Assembly (NCBI RefSeq): GCF_001691565.1
Contig: NZ_MAYO01000003.1
Location: 1,774,766-1,838,765, forward strand
Length of the DNA stretch: 64,000 nucleotides
Source of the DNA: Microbacterium oleivorans
Lineage (GTDB): Bacteria > Actinomycetota > Actinomycetes > Actinomycetales > Microbacteriaceae
Direction: 5' to 3'
The position numbers and the translations under genes were made by a program. The notes beneath the pieces are model-generated. The model was not told the origin of the DNA and made no database searches. It saw only the letters and a list, made by a program, of their open reading frames with translations. This document shows, piece by piece, positions 1 to 8,020 of the stretch. Position 1 is the first letter of the stretch. Each line of letters begins with the position of its first letter.

Positions 1-2
1 CG

Positions 3-722
3 CGACGGCGCCTGAGCGAGCTCGAGGCCCGCGCCCGGGACGACCGACGCCGACCCCCGATGGTCGACCGTGTCCCCCCTCCGGAGCGCCCCGCACCGCC
101 GGTGCACCTGCCGCCTCCGACCGTCCCCGCTGCCGTCGCCGCCACCGCTCGAGCCGCCCAGCCGAGTGCTGCGCCCACCGCCACGAGTTCGCGGAAGCGC
201 CGGGTCCTGGCGGGCATCGCCTGGGCCGGATCGCTGGCGATGGTCGCGACCGTCGCCGTGGGCATCACCGCAGCCGCGAGTGCGCGGATGAGCGGAGCGG
301 GCGCTCCGACCACCTCCGACGCGGCCGTCACTCACGTGGCGACGCTCGCCCTCGACTCCGACCGGGCCTGGCCGGAGGTGCTCAGCGCTCGACCCGAGGA
401 CGGCCGCATCTTCGCAGCCCTCGCCGGGATGACGCCGATCGTGGCACAGTACGACACCGGGTACGGCGACAAGGCGCGGTGCATCCAGATCCTCCCGGAC
501 GAGGCCTGGAGCGCCTCCCCCGAGGACGGCTGGTCCGGCGCCTGGTACACCAGCTGCGCCGCCGAGCCGTTCGCCCCGGCGTCGAGCGTCATCGTCTCGG
601 AGGCGGCCCCGGACGGACTCCGCGAACGGTTCCCGGACGGCACCCGTCTGCAGTTCGTTCTCGGCGACGGAGTCGTCGAGGTCTACTCGGCCGACGCTCC
701 GACCGGCGAAGCGGCGGACTGA
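3..722 (+). CDS. Single-pass membrane protein, 5' end outside the window
   Basis: The frame is open from the first bases of the window, so the true start probably lies upstream; the ATG at 60 is only the first internal start. The visible part begins with a charged, arginine-rich stretch, then a proline/alanine-rich linker, one hydrophobic segment (about residues 49-73 counted from the ATG at 60) and an extracytoplasmic domain of about 140 residues with two cysteines (CIQ and SCA). This layout suggests a membrane-anchored protein with an exported C-terminal domain. I do not recognise the family. Its end overlaps the end of the convergent methyltransferase-like gene by 40 bp. Confidence 0.6.
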   Translation, partial: RRRLSELEARARDDRRRPPMVDRVPPPERPAPPVHLPPPTVPAAVAATARAAQPSAAPTATSSRKRRVLAGIAWAGSLAMVATVAVGITAAASARMSGAGAPTTSDAAVTHVATLALDSDRAWPEVLSARPEDGRIFAALAGMTPIVAQYDTGYGDKARCIQILPDEAWSASPEDGWSGAWYTSCAAEPFAPASSVIVSEAAPDGLRERFPDGTRLQFVLGDGVVEVYSADAPTGEAAD

Positions 723-1699
723 TCGATGGGCACGGGCGTCAGGCGCGGCACCCAGCACCGCACCTGAATGCGGTAGCGACGGAACTGCTCGCCGAATCGC
801 GCCTCGAGGTCGCGCTCCTCGTGCGGGCGGATCGCTGCGTTCCACACCACTGAGCCGCACACCGCGTACAGCACGACGATCCACGACGAGAGCATCAGCC
901 CGACGGCGATGCCCTGGGTGATCCCCGCGACGGCCATCGGATTGCGGACGAAGCGGTATGGCCCGCCGACCACCAGTCGTCGCGCCGTCGCGATCGGAAG
1001 GGGCGTACCGTCGCCGTGTGTGGACATGACCGCACCGGACCACAGACCGACCGTGCTGGCGGCGACGAACAGGACGATCCCCGTGATCCGCACCCCGGCA
1101 GGGAGCGGCACGTGCAGCATCCATCTCGTCTCGACCCAGACCAGCAGCGCGGGGACGAGACCGAGCGCGAGCCCCCAGAACACGACGATCTGACCGGCGG
1201 TCGCGCCGACATGGCGCCCCACCGACGCGCCGGCCGGTGCCGGTCGGATGCGGAAGGGACCGACCATGAGCCAGTGCGTCGGAACCGACCCGTGCAGGAT
1301 CACGAGACAGGCGAGGACGGATGCCGCCGCTGCCGCCGTCATGAGCACCGCTCCCCACCCGGCCGTCATGGTGACGACGGCGAAGAGACCGAGGAACACC
1401 GTGACGGCGACGGTCCAGGCGGTCGCGACGATGACGGCGGTCCGCTGCCCCGTCGCCGCGATCGCCGACGCGAGGACGAACAGGGGCACGTCCCACACGG
1501 CCATGGCGACGGGATCGATGGTCGCGAGCGTCGCCTCCCGAACGGGAGGAACCGTGAACACGGCGACCCACCACAGCGCTCCTGCCGCCGCCTGAAGGGC
1601 GAAGTAGGCGCGCGCGACGGCGGGAGTCAGGCGGCCTGGTAGGTGAGGCAGTCTGCCGACTCCGCTCCGGGCCCGACGCGCACGGCGGCCGCCGTGCAT
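683..1699 (-). CDS. Isoprenylcysteine carboxyl methyltransferase (ICMT)-family membrane protein
   Basis: The C-terminal third carries the signature of the ICMT/PEMT membrane methyltransferases: GGPYRFVRNPM, a hydrophobic stretch, then HEERDLEARFG and RYRIQVRCWVPR. These residues bind S-adenosylmethionine at the membrane surface in the family. Several hydrophobic segments precede it. The substrate in bacteria is usually unknown. The start is uncertain: the ATG used here at 1699 lies inside the upstream DUF1540 gene, whereas a CTG at 1630 overlaps the DUF1540 stop (CTGA), like the many 4-nt overlaps elsewhere in the window. The two genes probably form an operon. Confidence 0.75.
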   Translation of the reverse strand: MHGGRRARRARSGVGRLPHLPGRLTPAVARAYFALQAAAGALWWVAVFTVPPVREATLATIDPVAMAVWDVPLFVLASAIAATGQRTAVIVATAWTVAVTVFLGLFAVVTMTAGWGAVLMTAAAAASVLACLVILHGSVPTHWLMVGPFRIRPAPAGASVGRHVGATAGQIVVFWGLALGLVPALLVWVETRWMLHVPLPAGVRITGIVLFVAASTVGLWSGAVMSTHGDGTPLPIATARRLVVGGPYRFVRNPMAVAGITQGIAVGLMLSSWIVVLYAVCGSVVWNAAIRPHEERDLEARFGEQFRRYRIQVRCWVPRLTPVPIDQSAASPVGASAE

Positions 1700-1929
1700 T
1701 CGAGCGACGAGTTGAAGACGCACTCCGAGCGCTGGCACGCGCCGACGTGGCTGACGACCTTGTCGAGGCCGCCCTTCGTGCCGAGCGGGATGAAGGTCGC
1801 GCACTCGGCGTCGCCGGGCGCGCCGCCGATGGTGACAGCAGCCGCGTGGCAGTGCGAGTGGTCGTTGTACGAACAGCCGAGGGCGTTGCACTCGGACACG
1901 CGGGGCAGGTCATCGAGAGTCATGCTCAT
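1627..1929 (-). CDS. DUF1540 domain protein
   Basis: A 100-residue, cysteine-rich protein made of two similar halves: CNALGCSY..CHAAAVTIGG...CATF and CQRSECVF..CTAAAVRVGP...CLTY. Four regularly spaced cysteines per half are typical of DUF1540, a presumed small metal-binding module of unknown role. The ATG at 1929 is chosen because AGGAGG lies 5 nt upstream (1935-1940 on the plus strand); a longer frame to 1956 would put that site inside the gene. The divergent LuxR gene lies 310 bp away, and the spacer holds a possible iron box. Confidence 0.85.
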   Translation of the reverse strand: MSMTLDDLPRVSECNALGCSYNDHSHCHAAAVTIGGAPGDAECATFIPLGTKGGLDKVVSHVGACQRSECVFNSSLECTAAAVRVGPGAESADCLTYQAA

Positions 1930-2027
1930 GGGAGCCTCCTTCAGTGGTCGTAGCACGAGGCTAACGCCGCACCCCCTCGGATTGGACAGCCTTAGTTCGA
2001 GAATTTCTCCCAGGTCAGCGGGACCAT

Positions 2028-2046
2028 CGAGGTTAGGTGAGCCTTC
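2028..2046. promoter_or_regulatory. Possible DtxR/IdeR-type iron box
   Basis: The 19 bp here contain AGGTTAGGTGAGCCT and match the actinobacterial iron-box consensus (TTAGGTTAGGCTAACCTAA) at 13 of 19 positions by my alignment. The site lies between the divergent DUF1540 and LuxR genes, about 100 bp from the first and 195 bp from the second. Binding is not established. Confidence 0.35.
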
Positions 2047-2116
2047 CCTCGACGAGGCTGCCGCAGGGCGCCACTCCGGTGCCTACCACACGTACTCTGT
2101 TATCAACACCCCCGGA

Positions 2117-2144
2117 GCACCCGGGTGCGCCACCCTGGTATATT
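2117..2144 (+). promoter_or_regulatory. Putative promoter of the LuxR regulator with a 12-bp palindrome at -35
   Basis: A perfect palindrome GCACCCGGGTGC (2117-2128) precedes TATATT (2139-2144), a good -10 candidate in this GC-rich background. The palindrome sits where the -35 box would be, as expected for an operator. Transcription would begin near 2151, leaving a leader of about 90 nt before the GTG at 2240. Confidence 0.35.
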
Positions 2145-2239
2145 CCGTCCATTCCGTCGCGGGAGAACAGCCGGTCGAACCCGAATTTCGTCCGGCCGGG
2201 GCGGTGTCGACGCCTGCGTCGACGGGAAAGGGGGAACCG

Positions 2240-4693
2240 GTGACGCGTCCCGCGCTCGCTGACGAGGCGCCCCGCGGCCTGCGCCTGTGGCCCCGGCTCG
2301 CCCTCGCCCACGTCGATGAGGCTCTCCGGAACGACGAGGGCCCCCTGCGGCTCGTCATCGTCGGCCCGGCCGGCTCCGACAAGACTCCCCTTCTCGCCGA
2401 GGTCCAGCGGCGCACGAATGCGTCGGCGCAGACGCTGCTGGTCGACGACGCCCACCTCCTGTCGGACACCGAGGTCTCCAGCCTCGACGCCCATCTTGAC
2501 GACCCCGACGCGGGTCTGGTGCTGGCCTGCCGGCCGTGGCCGTGGAGCGATGGACTGACCCGCCTCATCCGTCGCCTGGAGAGCTCCCGCCCGCTCCTCG
2601 TCCTCGGGCACGTGGACACCCAGGACGTGACGAGCGCCCTCGAACGGTCGGACTGCTCCATCACCCCCGGCTGCGTCGAATCGATCGTCGAGGTCGCCGC
2701 GTCGGTGACGTGGCTGACGAAGGAACTCCTCACGGCGCACGGCGGAGGGTATTGCCGCGACCCGGGACACGAAGCCGAGCTTCTCGCCGTCGGCGAGGTC
2801 ATCGCAGTCCGCCTGGACACTCTCGAGCCCGAGACGGCCACCGTCGTCCGACAGACGAGCGTGAACGGGGACGGCGTGGACGCGGGCATCGAGGCCGACG
2901 CCCTTGCCCGCGCCCACGCCGCAGGGCTCCTCCTCCGCGGGGGGCACACCATCCCGATCGTCCGCAACACGGTCCGGCGCACGACGCCCGTCAGCGAGAT
3001 GATCGATCTCCTCGCGCGGGCACCGCGGGGATCGCTCGACGTCGACCTCCTCGCAGCTCTCGGGAAACGCCACGACGAACGACTCGCCCTCGCGCTCCGT
3101 GCGCACGCAGACGAAGCGGCAGCGTACGACCCCGATCGCGCGATCGCGCTGTACGACGCGGCGCTCTCGGCCGGCGCCGATCGCACCGCGATCACGATCC
3201 GCAAAGCACGCCTGGCCTGGTCCCGAGGCGACATCGATGAAGCCGCGGCCCTCATCGACGGGGTCGGGACCTCCGCCGAGGGCAGCGAGCGCGACGAGGC
3301 GGTTCGGATCCTCGGGTCGGCGTGGAGCGCGCGCGGATTCCTGCGCGCGAGTTCCGCAGCGTATCGCGCACACGCCACCGAAGACGTGATCACGCGCGCT
3401 CAAGGGGCTGTCGTCGCACTGGGGACCGGCGACGCCGACCCGCTCCGCGTCGCCGTGCGCACGGATGACATCGAGACGAGCGGCCTTCCCACAACGGTGC
3501 GCGTCGCACACGCGACGATGCTGCGAGGACTCGCGGCGTCGCTCGCCTCCCCGCCGAGCGGCGCCTTCGACGATCTCGTGCGGGCGAGCGAGACCTACGG
3601 CGATTCCGGCGAGACCGGCCCCGTGCCCGAACTCCCTGCCGTCATCGCAGCCATCGCGGCCGTCAACATCGGCGAATTGGACACCGCTGCCAACCTCGTC
3701 AGCGACGCGCTCATGGACGAGCACGGCGGCCCGTGGGGTCGACCGCGCCTCCTGCTCTGGGCAGCCTGGATCGCGGTGCACCGACAGAATCCCACCGAGG
3801 CGTTCGCGCGTCTCGCCGACGTCGATGCGTCGGTGATCCCCTTGAGCGGCCGGGATGTGCTCATCCGCGACGCGGTCATGCTCGCTCACGTTCGACGCTA
3901 CGGGTCTTTCGACGAACTCCACTCCATCTGGGAACGAGTCCGCGACGACGTCCGCCACATCGAGCCCGACCTCTATCTGCTCCACCCCCTCCGGGAGTTC
4001 ATCGAGACATCCGCCCTCTTCGGAGAGGCCGACCGGGTCGCGCCCGTCCTCGAAACCCTGCGGAGCATCCTCCACCGACTGGGCGACCCCCCGCACTGGC
4101 GCATCCCTCTCCTCTGGACGAAATACCAGAAGTCGTTGATCTCCGGCGACGCGCACGGCTTGACGCACGCCAGCCGCGCCTTGGGGGCCGCCGCACGCGA
4201 CTCGCGCATAGCCGATGCGATGTCCGCCGCCGTCGCAGAGTGGGCGCGTCCGCGTGTGGACGAAGGCGACCTCGACAGGATCGAACGCGTGGCGTCACGT
4301 CTCGCGTCGCTCGGGTACGCATGGGACGGCGCACGCCTCGCGGTCGACCTCTCGGATCGGGCCCGCGATCGACGCGCCGCCTCGCGGCTGTCCGGATACG
4401 CCCGGCAGCTGCACCCGCACGCCGCGTCTGCGACTGCCGCGAACGGAGCGTCGCCGAGCAACGAGAACGGCCTTCTGAGCGCTCGGGAACGGGAGGTCGC
4501 CGGCCTGGTCCTCAGCGGGATGACCTACGCCGAGATCGGCGAGACGATCTTCATCTCGCCACGGACGGCGGAGCACCACATCGCCCGGATCCGTCGCCGA
4601 TTGGGAGCGACATCGCGGACGGATCTGATCGCGAAGCTGCAGGCGATCGTGGGGGTGAACGACGAAGGCTCGCCGGAGAACGACGCCCGGTGA
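2240..4693 (+). CDS. LuxR-family transcriptional regulator with a large N-terminal ATPase (STAND/LAL-like)
   Basis: An 817-residue regulator. Residues 42-49 (GPAGSDKT) are a P-loop in which the glycine before the lysine is replaced by aspartate; residues 65-74 (TLLVDDAHLL) are a Walker B strand. A long helical middle region follows, and the last 75 residues are a LuxR/GerE helix-turn-helix (LSAREREVAGLVLSGMTYAE, ending in HHIARIRRRLG). The GTG at 2240 is preceded by AAAGGGGG; the upstream open frame is antisense to DUF1540 and not credible as coding. Position at the head of the polysaccharide locus suggests it controls that locus, possibly through the G-run elements. This is an inference. A Walker A change may mean weak or no ATP hydrolysis. 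Confidence 0.85.
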   Translation: MTRPALADEAPRGLRLWPRLALAHVDEALRNDEGPLRLVIVGPAGSDKTPLLAEVQRRTNASAQTLLVDDAHLLSDTEVSSLDAHLDDPDAGLVLACRPWPWSDGLTRLIRRLESSRPLLVLGHVDTQDVTSALERSDCSITPGCVESIVEVAASVTWLTKELLTAHGGGYCRDPGHEAELLAVGEVIAVRLDTLEPETATVVRQTSVNGDGVDAGIEADALARAHAAGLLLRGGHTIPIVRNTVRRTTPVSEMIDLLARAPRGSLDVDLLAALGKRHDERLALALRAHADEAAAYDPDRAIALYDAALSAGADRTAITIRKARLAWSRGDIDEAAALIDGVGTSAEGSERDEAVRILGSAWSARGFLRASSAAYRAHATEDVITRAQGAVVALGTGDADPLRVAVRTDDIETSGLPTTVRVAHATMLRGLAASLASPPSGAFDDLVRASETYGDSGETGPVPELPAVIAAIAAVNIGELDTAANLVSDALMDEHGGPWGRPRLLLWAAWIAVHRQNPTEAFARLADVDASVIPLSGRDVLIRDAVMLAHVRRYGSFDELHSIWERVRDDVRHIEPDLYLLHPLREFIETSALFGEADRVAPVLETLRSILHRLGDPPHWRIPLLWTKYQKSLISGDAHGLTHASRALGAAARDSRIADAMSAAVAEWARPRVDEGDLDRIERVASRLASLGYAWDGARLAVDLSDRARDRRAASRLSGYARQLHPHAASATAANGASPSNENGLLSAREREVAGLVLSGMTYAEIGETIFISPRTAEHHIARIRRRLGATSRTDLIAKLQAIVGVNDEGSPENDAR

Positions 4694-4723
4694 CACCCGG
4701 CGCTCGAGATGGCCGAGGAAGAG

Positions 4724-4774
4724 GCGGACCCTCTCAGGCCTGATCAGTGGGGACTGCGGCGGGAGAGGGTCCGC
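4724..4774. terminator. Long inverted repeat between convergent genes
   Basis: Perfect 12-bp arms GCGGACCCTCTC (4724-4735) and GAGAGGGTCCGC (4763-4774) flank a 27-nt loop, starting 31 nt after the LuxR stop. It lies between the convergent LuxR and DUF4012 genes and has no T-tract, so it would be an actinobacterial-style hairpin terminator, possibly acting in both directions. Confidence 0.5.
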
Positions 4775-4806
4775 GTAGCCAACCCGGCCGCCGAAGAGAC
4801 GCAAAG

Positions 4807-4863
4807 TTTGGGGACAGTGCGCGTCGAAACCGCTTGGGGAGCAGCCCGGAGGCCTGTAGGGGA
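4807..4863 (+). repeat. G-run element cluster (TTTGGGGAC / TTGGGGA / TAGGGGA)
   Basis: Three copies of a T-rich G-run word lie at 4807-4815, 4834-4840 and 4857-4863 in the 250-bp gap after the LuxR gene. The same word recurs at other gene borders of the polysaccharide locus. Here no downstream plus-strand gene is evident, so its function at this place is unclear. Confidence 0.4.
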
Positions 4864-4943
4864 TGGCGCTCTCATGCTAATGGAAAGCCTTCTCCGACAA
4901 CAGAGACAGCGCCCGATCTTCGCGAACCCCGAACGTCCGGTGT

Positions 4944-6692
4944 TCACGCCTTCGGACACGACACCGCGCCGGACCGCACGTCGACGGGTCCGAGCAGCGG
5001 CGTGTGCAGAAGGGTCGGGACGGATGCCTCCGACGGCACCTCCGGGCCCGCGACGAATCGGAAGACCAGGTCGCGTCCGTCGCCGGGCGGGATGTCGACT
5101 CGGCGGGTGATCGAGGCGCGTTCCCCCACGAGGGCGTCGGCCGACGGAACGGCCCGCCCGTCGAGCGTCAGACCACCCAGGTACCAGCCCGGCGGCGCGA
5201 CGACGGTCACCGTCGGTGCGATGAAGCCCTTCGTCGCACCGAAGATCCCCCCGCCGGTGACGCTGATCGGCAGCGTTTCACCCTCCTGCGGGGTGAGCGT
5301 GCTCGCAAGGTCGACCTCGATTGCGACCTCGCGGAGGCCGTCGGCTCGACAGACACCGCTCCTGACCCCCAGCCCGACGGACAGGTAGGGGGTCAGCTTT
5401 CCCCCCGTGGCGTCGTTGAAGTAGGCCGCGAACGCGGTGGGGCCCGCGGCATCCTGCCGCGCGAGCGGACCGGCGAGCGGAGTCCGAGTCAGGATCGACT
5501 GTTCGTCGGGGTGCCGGCTCCACACCGACACGCGTCCCTCGGCGACGACTCCCGACACGGCCGTGACCAGTGAGACGGGTCGCGCTCGTTCCGTGACGGC
5601 GGAGAACACCGCGACAGCGGCATCCGCGAACCATCTGCTCTGCGCGTCCTGCCCGAGGGTGCGATAGGGCTCGACGAGCAGGCGGTCCACGACGTTCCGC
5701 TGATCGAGTTCGCCGCCCCGGGTCTGGACCGGCCCCGTGACGCCGAGCACAGCGGCGAGCACGACCGGGTCGACGGAGACGACGGCGTCGGGAGCCGGCA
5801 TCCCACTCCGCTGCCACCAGGCAGAAGCGAGGCGCGCGGTCACGGTGAAGTCGGCCGTCATCGAAGCGTTCTGCACGAAGCGCCCGATGCCGTCCCCGAG
5901 GGCATGGACCTCGCCGTCCGCCACGGGCACGAGGGGCGTCGCGACCGGAGCGAAGTCGGATGAGTCCCGCTGCGCACCGAGGGTCAGGCGACCGTCGCGG
6001 GCGCGCAGCTCGAGGAACGTACCCGTGATCCCTCCCCCGGTGCGGAGCTCAGCGGGATTCTGAACCATGACCAGGATGCGGCGTTCGCCATCCGCCCCCA
6101 GGAGACCGGGAAGCACGGCCGCCGCCTGGGCCGCACCGTCCGTCGCGGGCTCCAGGCGATCGATGGCCTCGGCGACCTCGTCGATGCCATCGGCGAGCGA
6201 CGGCAGGAGCGCCGACCGGTCGATGGATCCGATGTCGTCGGAGACCTCGCGGCGAACGGCGGCAGCGCTGTCGAGCGCGGACGCGCCGTCCCGCAGGATG
6301 CCAACCGCTGCCGGCGCATCGGCGTCCCGCATCCGGCGAGCTGTGTCGAGCAGCGGCGGCGCGACGTCCTCGCCCACCCGCTGCATCGCCGTCGCGGCCC
6401 GTCGCACGGCGGACAGGTTGGCCCCGACTCCAGGAAGGCCCTCCGCCGCGGACCACACCGGGTCGTCGGGAACGGCCGGGGCGATCACGCGGACGAGCCG
6501 ATCGGTTGCATCCCGGGCGCCCTGGATGTCGCCACCGGCAATCGCATCGACGGCTGCGCGGGCGTCCGTGCGCGCGGTCTCCAGCGCCTGCTGCAGGTCG
6601 ACTGCGGACCGCCCGACGTGCACGGCGGCAGCCACGCTGCCGAGGAGGAACAGGCTGCCGGCGACCAGGATCAGTCGACGGCGAGACCTCAC
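4944..6692 (-). CDS. DUF4012 domain membrane protein
   Basis: A 582-residue protein with one N-terminal transmembrane anchor (about residues 5-28) and a large extracytoplasmic region carrying the DUF4012 pattern, including MVQNPAELRTGGGITGTFLE and AAYFNDATGGK. Family members commonly occur in actinobacterial polysaccharide clusters; their biochemical role is unknown. The GTG start overlaps the stop of the LAxTG protein (GTGA), so the two are co-translated. The longer open frame beyond 6692 is only the out-of-frame reading of that neighbour. The protein ends 251 bp from the LuxR gene, which converges on it. Confidence 0.85.
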   Translation of the reverse strand: MRSRRRLILVAGSLFLLGSVAAAVHVGRSAVDLQQALETARTDARAAVDAIAGGDIQGARDATDRLVRVIAPAVPDDPVWSAAEGLPGVGANLSAVRRAATAMQRVGEDVAPPLLDTARRMRDADAPAAVGILRDGASALDSAAAVRREVSDDIGSIDRSALLPSLADGIDEVAEAIDRLEPATDGAAQAAAVLPGLLGADGERRILVMVQNPAELRTGGGITGTFLELRARDGRLTLGAQRDSSDFAPVATPLVPVADGEVHALGDGIGRFVQNASMTADFTVTARLASAWWQRSGMPAPDAVVSVDPVVLAAVLGVTGPVQTRGGELDQRNVVDRLLVEPYRTLGQDAQSRWFADAAVAVFSAVTERARPVSLVTAVSGVVAEGRVSVWSRHPDEQSILTRTPLAGPLARQDAAGPTAFAAYFNDATGGKLTPYLSVGLGVRSGVCRADGLREVAIEVDLASTLTPQEGETLPISVTGGGIFGATKGFIAPTVTVVAPPGWYLGGLTLDGRAVPSADALVGERASITRRVDIPPGDGRDLVFRFVAGPEVPSEASVPTLLHTPLLGPVDVRSGAVSCPKA

Positions 6693-7387
6693 GACTCGAC
6701 CCGCCGCCGACGCCGCGCCACGAGGAGGGCGCCCACGAGAACAGCAGCCGTGCCGCCGAGGGCTGCGGCCACCGGCAGCTGCCCTCCGGTCATGGCCAAG
6801 CCGCCGGTCACGCCGTTCGAAGCGACCCCGACGGGGGTCGCGCACTCCTCCGAGTAGCCGGGGTACGCGAGCGGGACGTCGATGCTCAGCTCCCCGACCT
6901 CGAGACGAGCCGTGATGTCGCCCGTCGTCCAGGCGGCATCGTCGTCGCGAGGACGCCAGTCCTCGCCGGCTCGCTCCCACCCCGGAAGCGCGATGACCGT
7001 GCCCCCGTCATCCGTCACCACCCCGGGCCAGAGGACGGTCCCCTGACCGGTCCCATCGGCCGCGGTCGCGAGCGGGACGGTCAGACGCCGCCCCTCGCCG
7101 GACAGCACGAGCTCGGCTCGCGCACCGCGCGTGGCCGCGCCGCGGAAGACGAAAGCCGAACCGTCGTCGACACGACCGGCCTCAGCCGCATCCGTGTCGC
7201 CGACCCGGACGATCGAATAGCCGATCGTCGGAGCTTCGTCCACACACAGCGACTGCACCGTCGAGCCGTCGAGCCCAGGCTCCCGCGGTGTCTTCGGGAC
7301 GTACGACCCCTCGTCCGCCGCTGCCGGCGCCGCCCCTCCGGCGACGACTGCCACCACGATCGCGGCGCGCCAGATACTCCCCCACAT
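6689..7387 (-). CDS. Secreted, sortase-anchored surface protein (LAxTG)
   Basis: A 232-residue protein with a signal peptide (MWGSIWRAAIVVAVVAGG...APAAADEG, cleavage probably after AAA) and a C-terminal sorting signal: LAMTGG, a hydrophobic helix and an arginine-rich tail. LAxTG is the motif used by class E sortases of high-GC actinobacteria. The middle is a beta-rich domain without a family I recognise, with cysteines at LCVDE and EECAT. The ATG at 7387 has GGGGAGG 6 nt upstream. First gene of a two-gene unit with the DUF4012 gene, divergent from the EPS operon. No sortase gene is in the window. Confidence 0.8.
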   Translation of the reverse strand: MWGSIWRAAIVVAVVAGGAAPAAADEGSYVPKTPREPGLDGSTVQSLCVDEAPTIGYSIVRVGDTDAAEAGRVDDGSAFVFRGAATRGARAELVLSGEGRRLTVPLATAADGTGQGTVLWPGVVTDDGGTVIALPGWERAGEDWRPRDDDAAWTTGDITARLEVGELSIDVPLAYPGYSEECATPVGVASNGVTGGLAMTGGQLPVAAALGGTAAVLVGALLVARRRRRVES

Positions 7388-7523
7388 GTCAGCCTCCCCA
7401 ATGGCCGTCGAGTCGGCGCGTTCAGGCGATCGCGCGCTCGATGTTGTGCGAAACGGTACCCGGAAACGCGTCGATCTCACTCCCATGTTCTCCCTGCGAA
7501 TCCCCTAACCCACCCCGCAACGT

Positions 7524-7541
7524 GTCCCCCATTTGGGGGAC
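7524..7541. promoter_or_regulatory. Perfect 18-bp palindromic operator (site 1)
   Basis: GTCCCCCATTTGGGGGAC is an exact inverted repeat with 8-bp arms around TT. It lies in the divergent region between the LAxTG gene and the EPS operon. A related imperfect copy lies 32 bp downstream, three helical turns, as expected for two dimers on one DNA face. Confidence 0.6.
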
Positions 7542-7555
7542 GTGAGATTAGGTTT

Positions 7556-7573
7556 GTCCCCCTATTGGTGGAC
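7556..7573. promoter_or_regulatory. Imperfect 18-bp palindromic operator (site 2)
   Basis: GTCCCCCTATTGGTGGAC keeps the outer arms of site 1 with two mismatched pairs. It overlaps TTGGTG (7565-7570), a candidate -35 box. Confidence 0.5.
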
Positions 7574-7593
7574 CTGGAGATGGCCGGTAGCGT
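7565..7593 (+). promoter_or_regulatory. Candidate promoter of the EPS operon
   Basis: TTGGTG (7565-7570), a 17-bp spacer and TAGCGT (7588-7593) form a plausible sigma-70-type promoter. Transcription would begin near 7600 and give a leader of about 420 nt. An alternative -10 hexamer, TAGGTT, lies at 7549-7554 between the two palindromes. Neither is tested. Confidence 0.35.
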
Positions 7594-7691
7594 TCCCGTT
7601 GTCGCCGCCGCGAAGCTTTGGGGAGCTGAACCGGCACACGGAGACAGCAGAAAAAGTGGGGGCGTCTTTGGGGGCCGCACTCATGTCTGAC

Positions 7692-8004
7692 TGGGCTCTT
7701 CGTGCGGCTCGTTCACCCGAGCGAACCCGCGCGAAGAGCCCACACACGCACCGAAGGAATCGGTGCGTGAACGGCCGCTGAGCGGTCAGGGGCCCGACAC
7801 ATCGAGGGGTCGATGCGTCGGGAAGGCGGCGGTGCAATCCGGCGCCGGATGTTTGGGCAACGCGGATCGGATCCGCACTTGGGGGGCGCAGGTTCTGGGA
7901 CCTGCGTCGATGTTTTGGGGACGGAACGTTCATGGGGACTGAACGGAACACGAGCGCGCGCCGCTACGGCGGCGCCACCGGAGCAGCGGATCGCTGCTCC
8001 GGTG
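7692..8004 (+). promoter_or_regulatory. Highly structured leader: eight successive hairpins before the EPS operon
   Basis: The 633 bp from 7388 to 8020 have no credible gene. After the promoter region come hairpins in series: 7692-7742 (11 perfect pairs, then a G-T wobble and 4 more, with an inner stem), 7745-7769 (10 perfect pairs, loop AGGAA), 7773-7787 (short), 7793-7822 (13 pairs with one mismatch, loop GGGG), 7837-7850 (ATCCGGCGCCGGAT), 7862-7876 (GCGGATCGGATCCGC), 7887-7906 (7 pairs plus flank) and 7976-8004 (13 perfect pairs around GAT). G-run words lie between them at 7852, 7879, 7913 and 7932. The last hairpin ends just before the ribosome site (GGAG near 8010) of the first gene. It could be an attenuator, a structured regulatory RNA or an array of protein-binding DNA palindromes. 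Confidence 0.6.
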
Positions 8005-8020
8005 CAGACGGAGCGCGGTC

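Noticed and set aside
2033..4168. 711-codon open frame on the minus strand
   Set aside because: It lies entirely antisense to the LuxR regulator and gives a low-complexity, arginine-rich translation, as expected for a shadow frame in high-GC DNA.
4862..4943. Small plus-strand ORF starting at the ATG near 4874
   Set aside because: It has no ribosome site, runs directly into the antisense of the DUF4012 gene and shows no recognisable protein feature.
7692..8004. CRISPR array
   Set aside because: The repeats here are inverted hairpins of different sequence, not regular direct repeats with spacers, and no cas gene is present.
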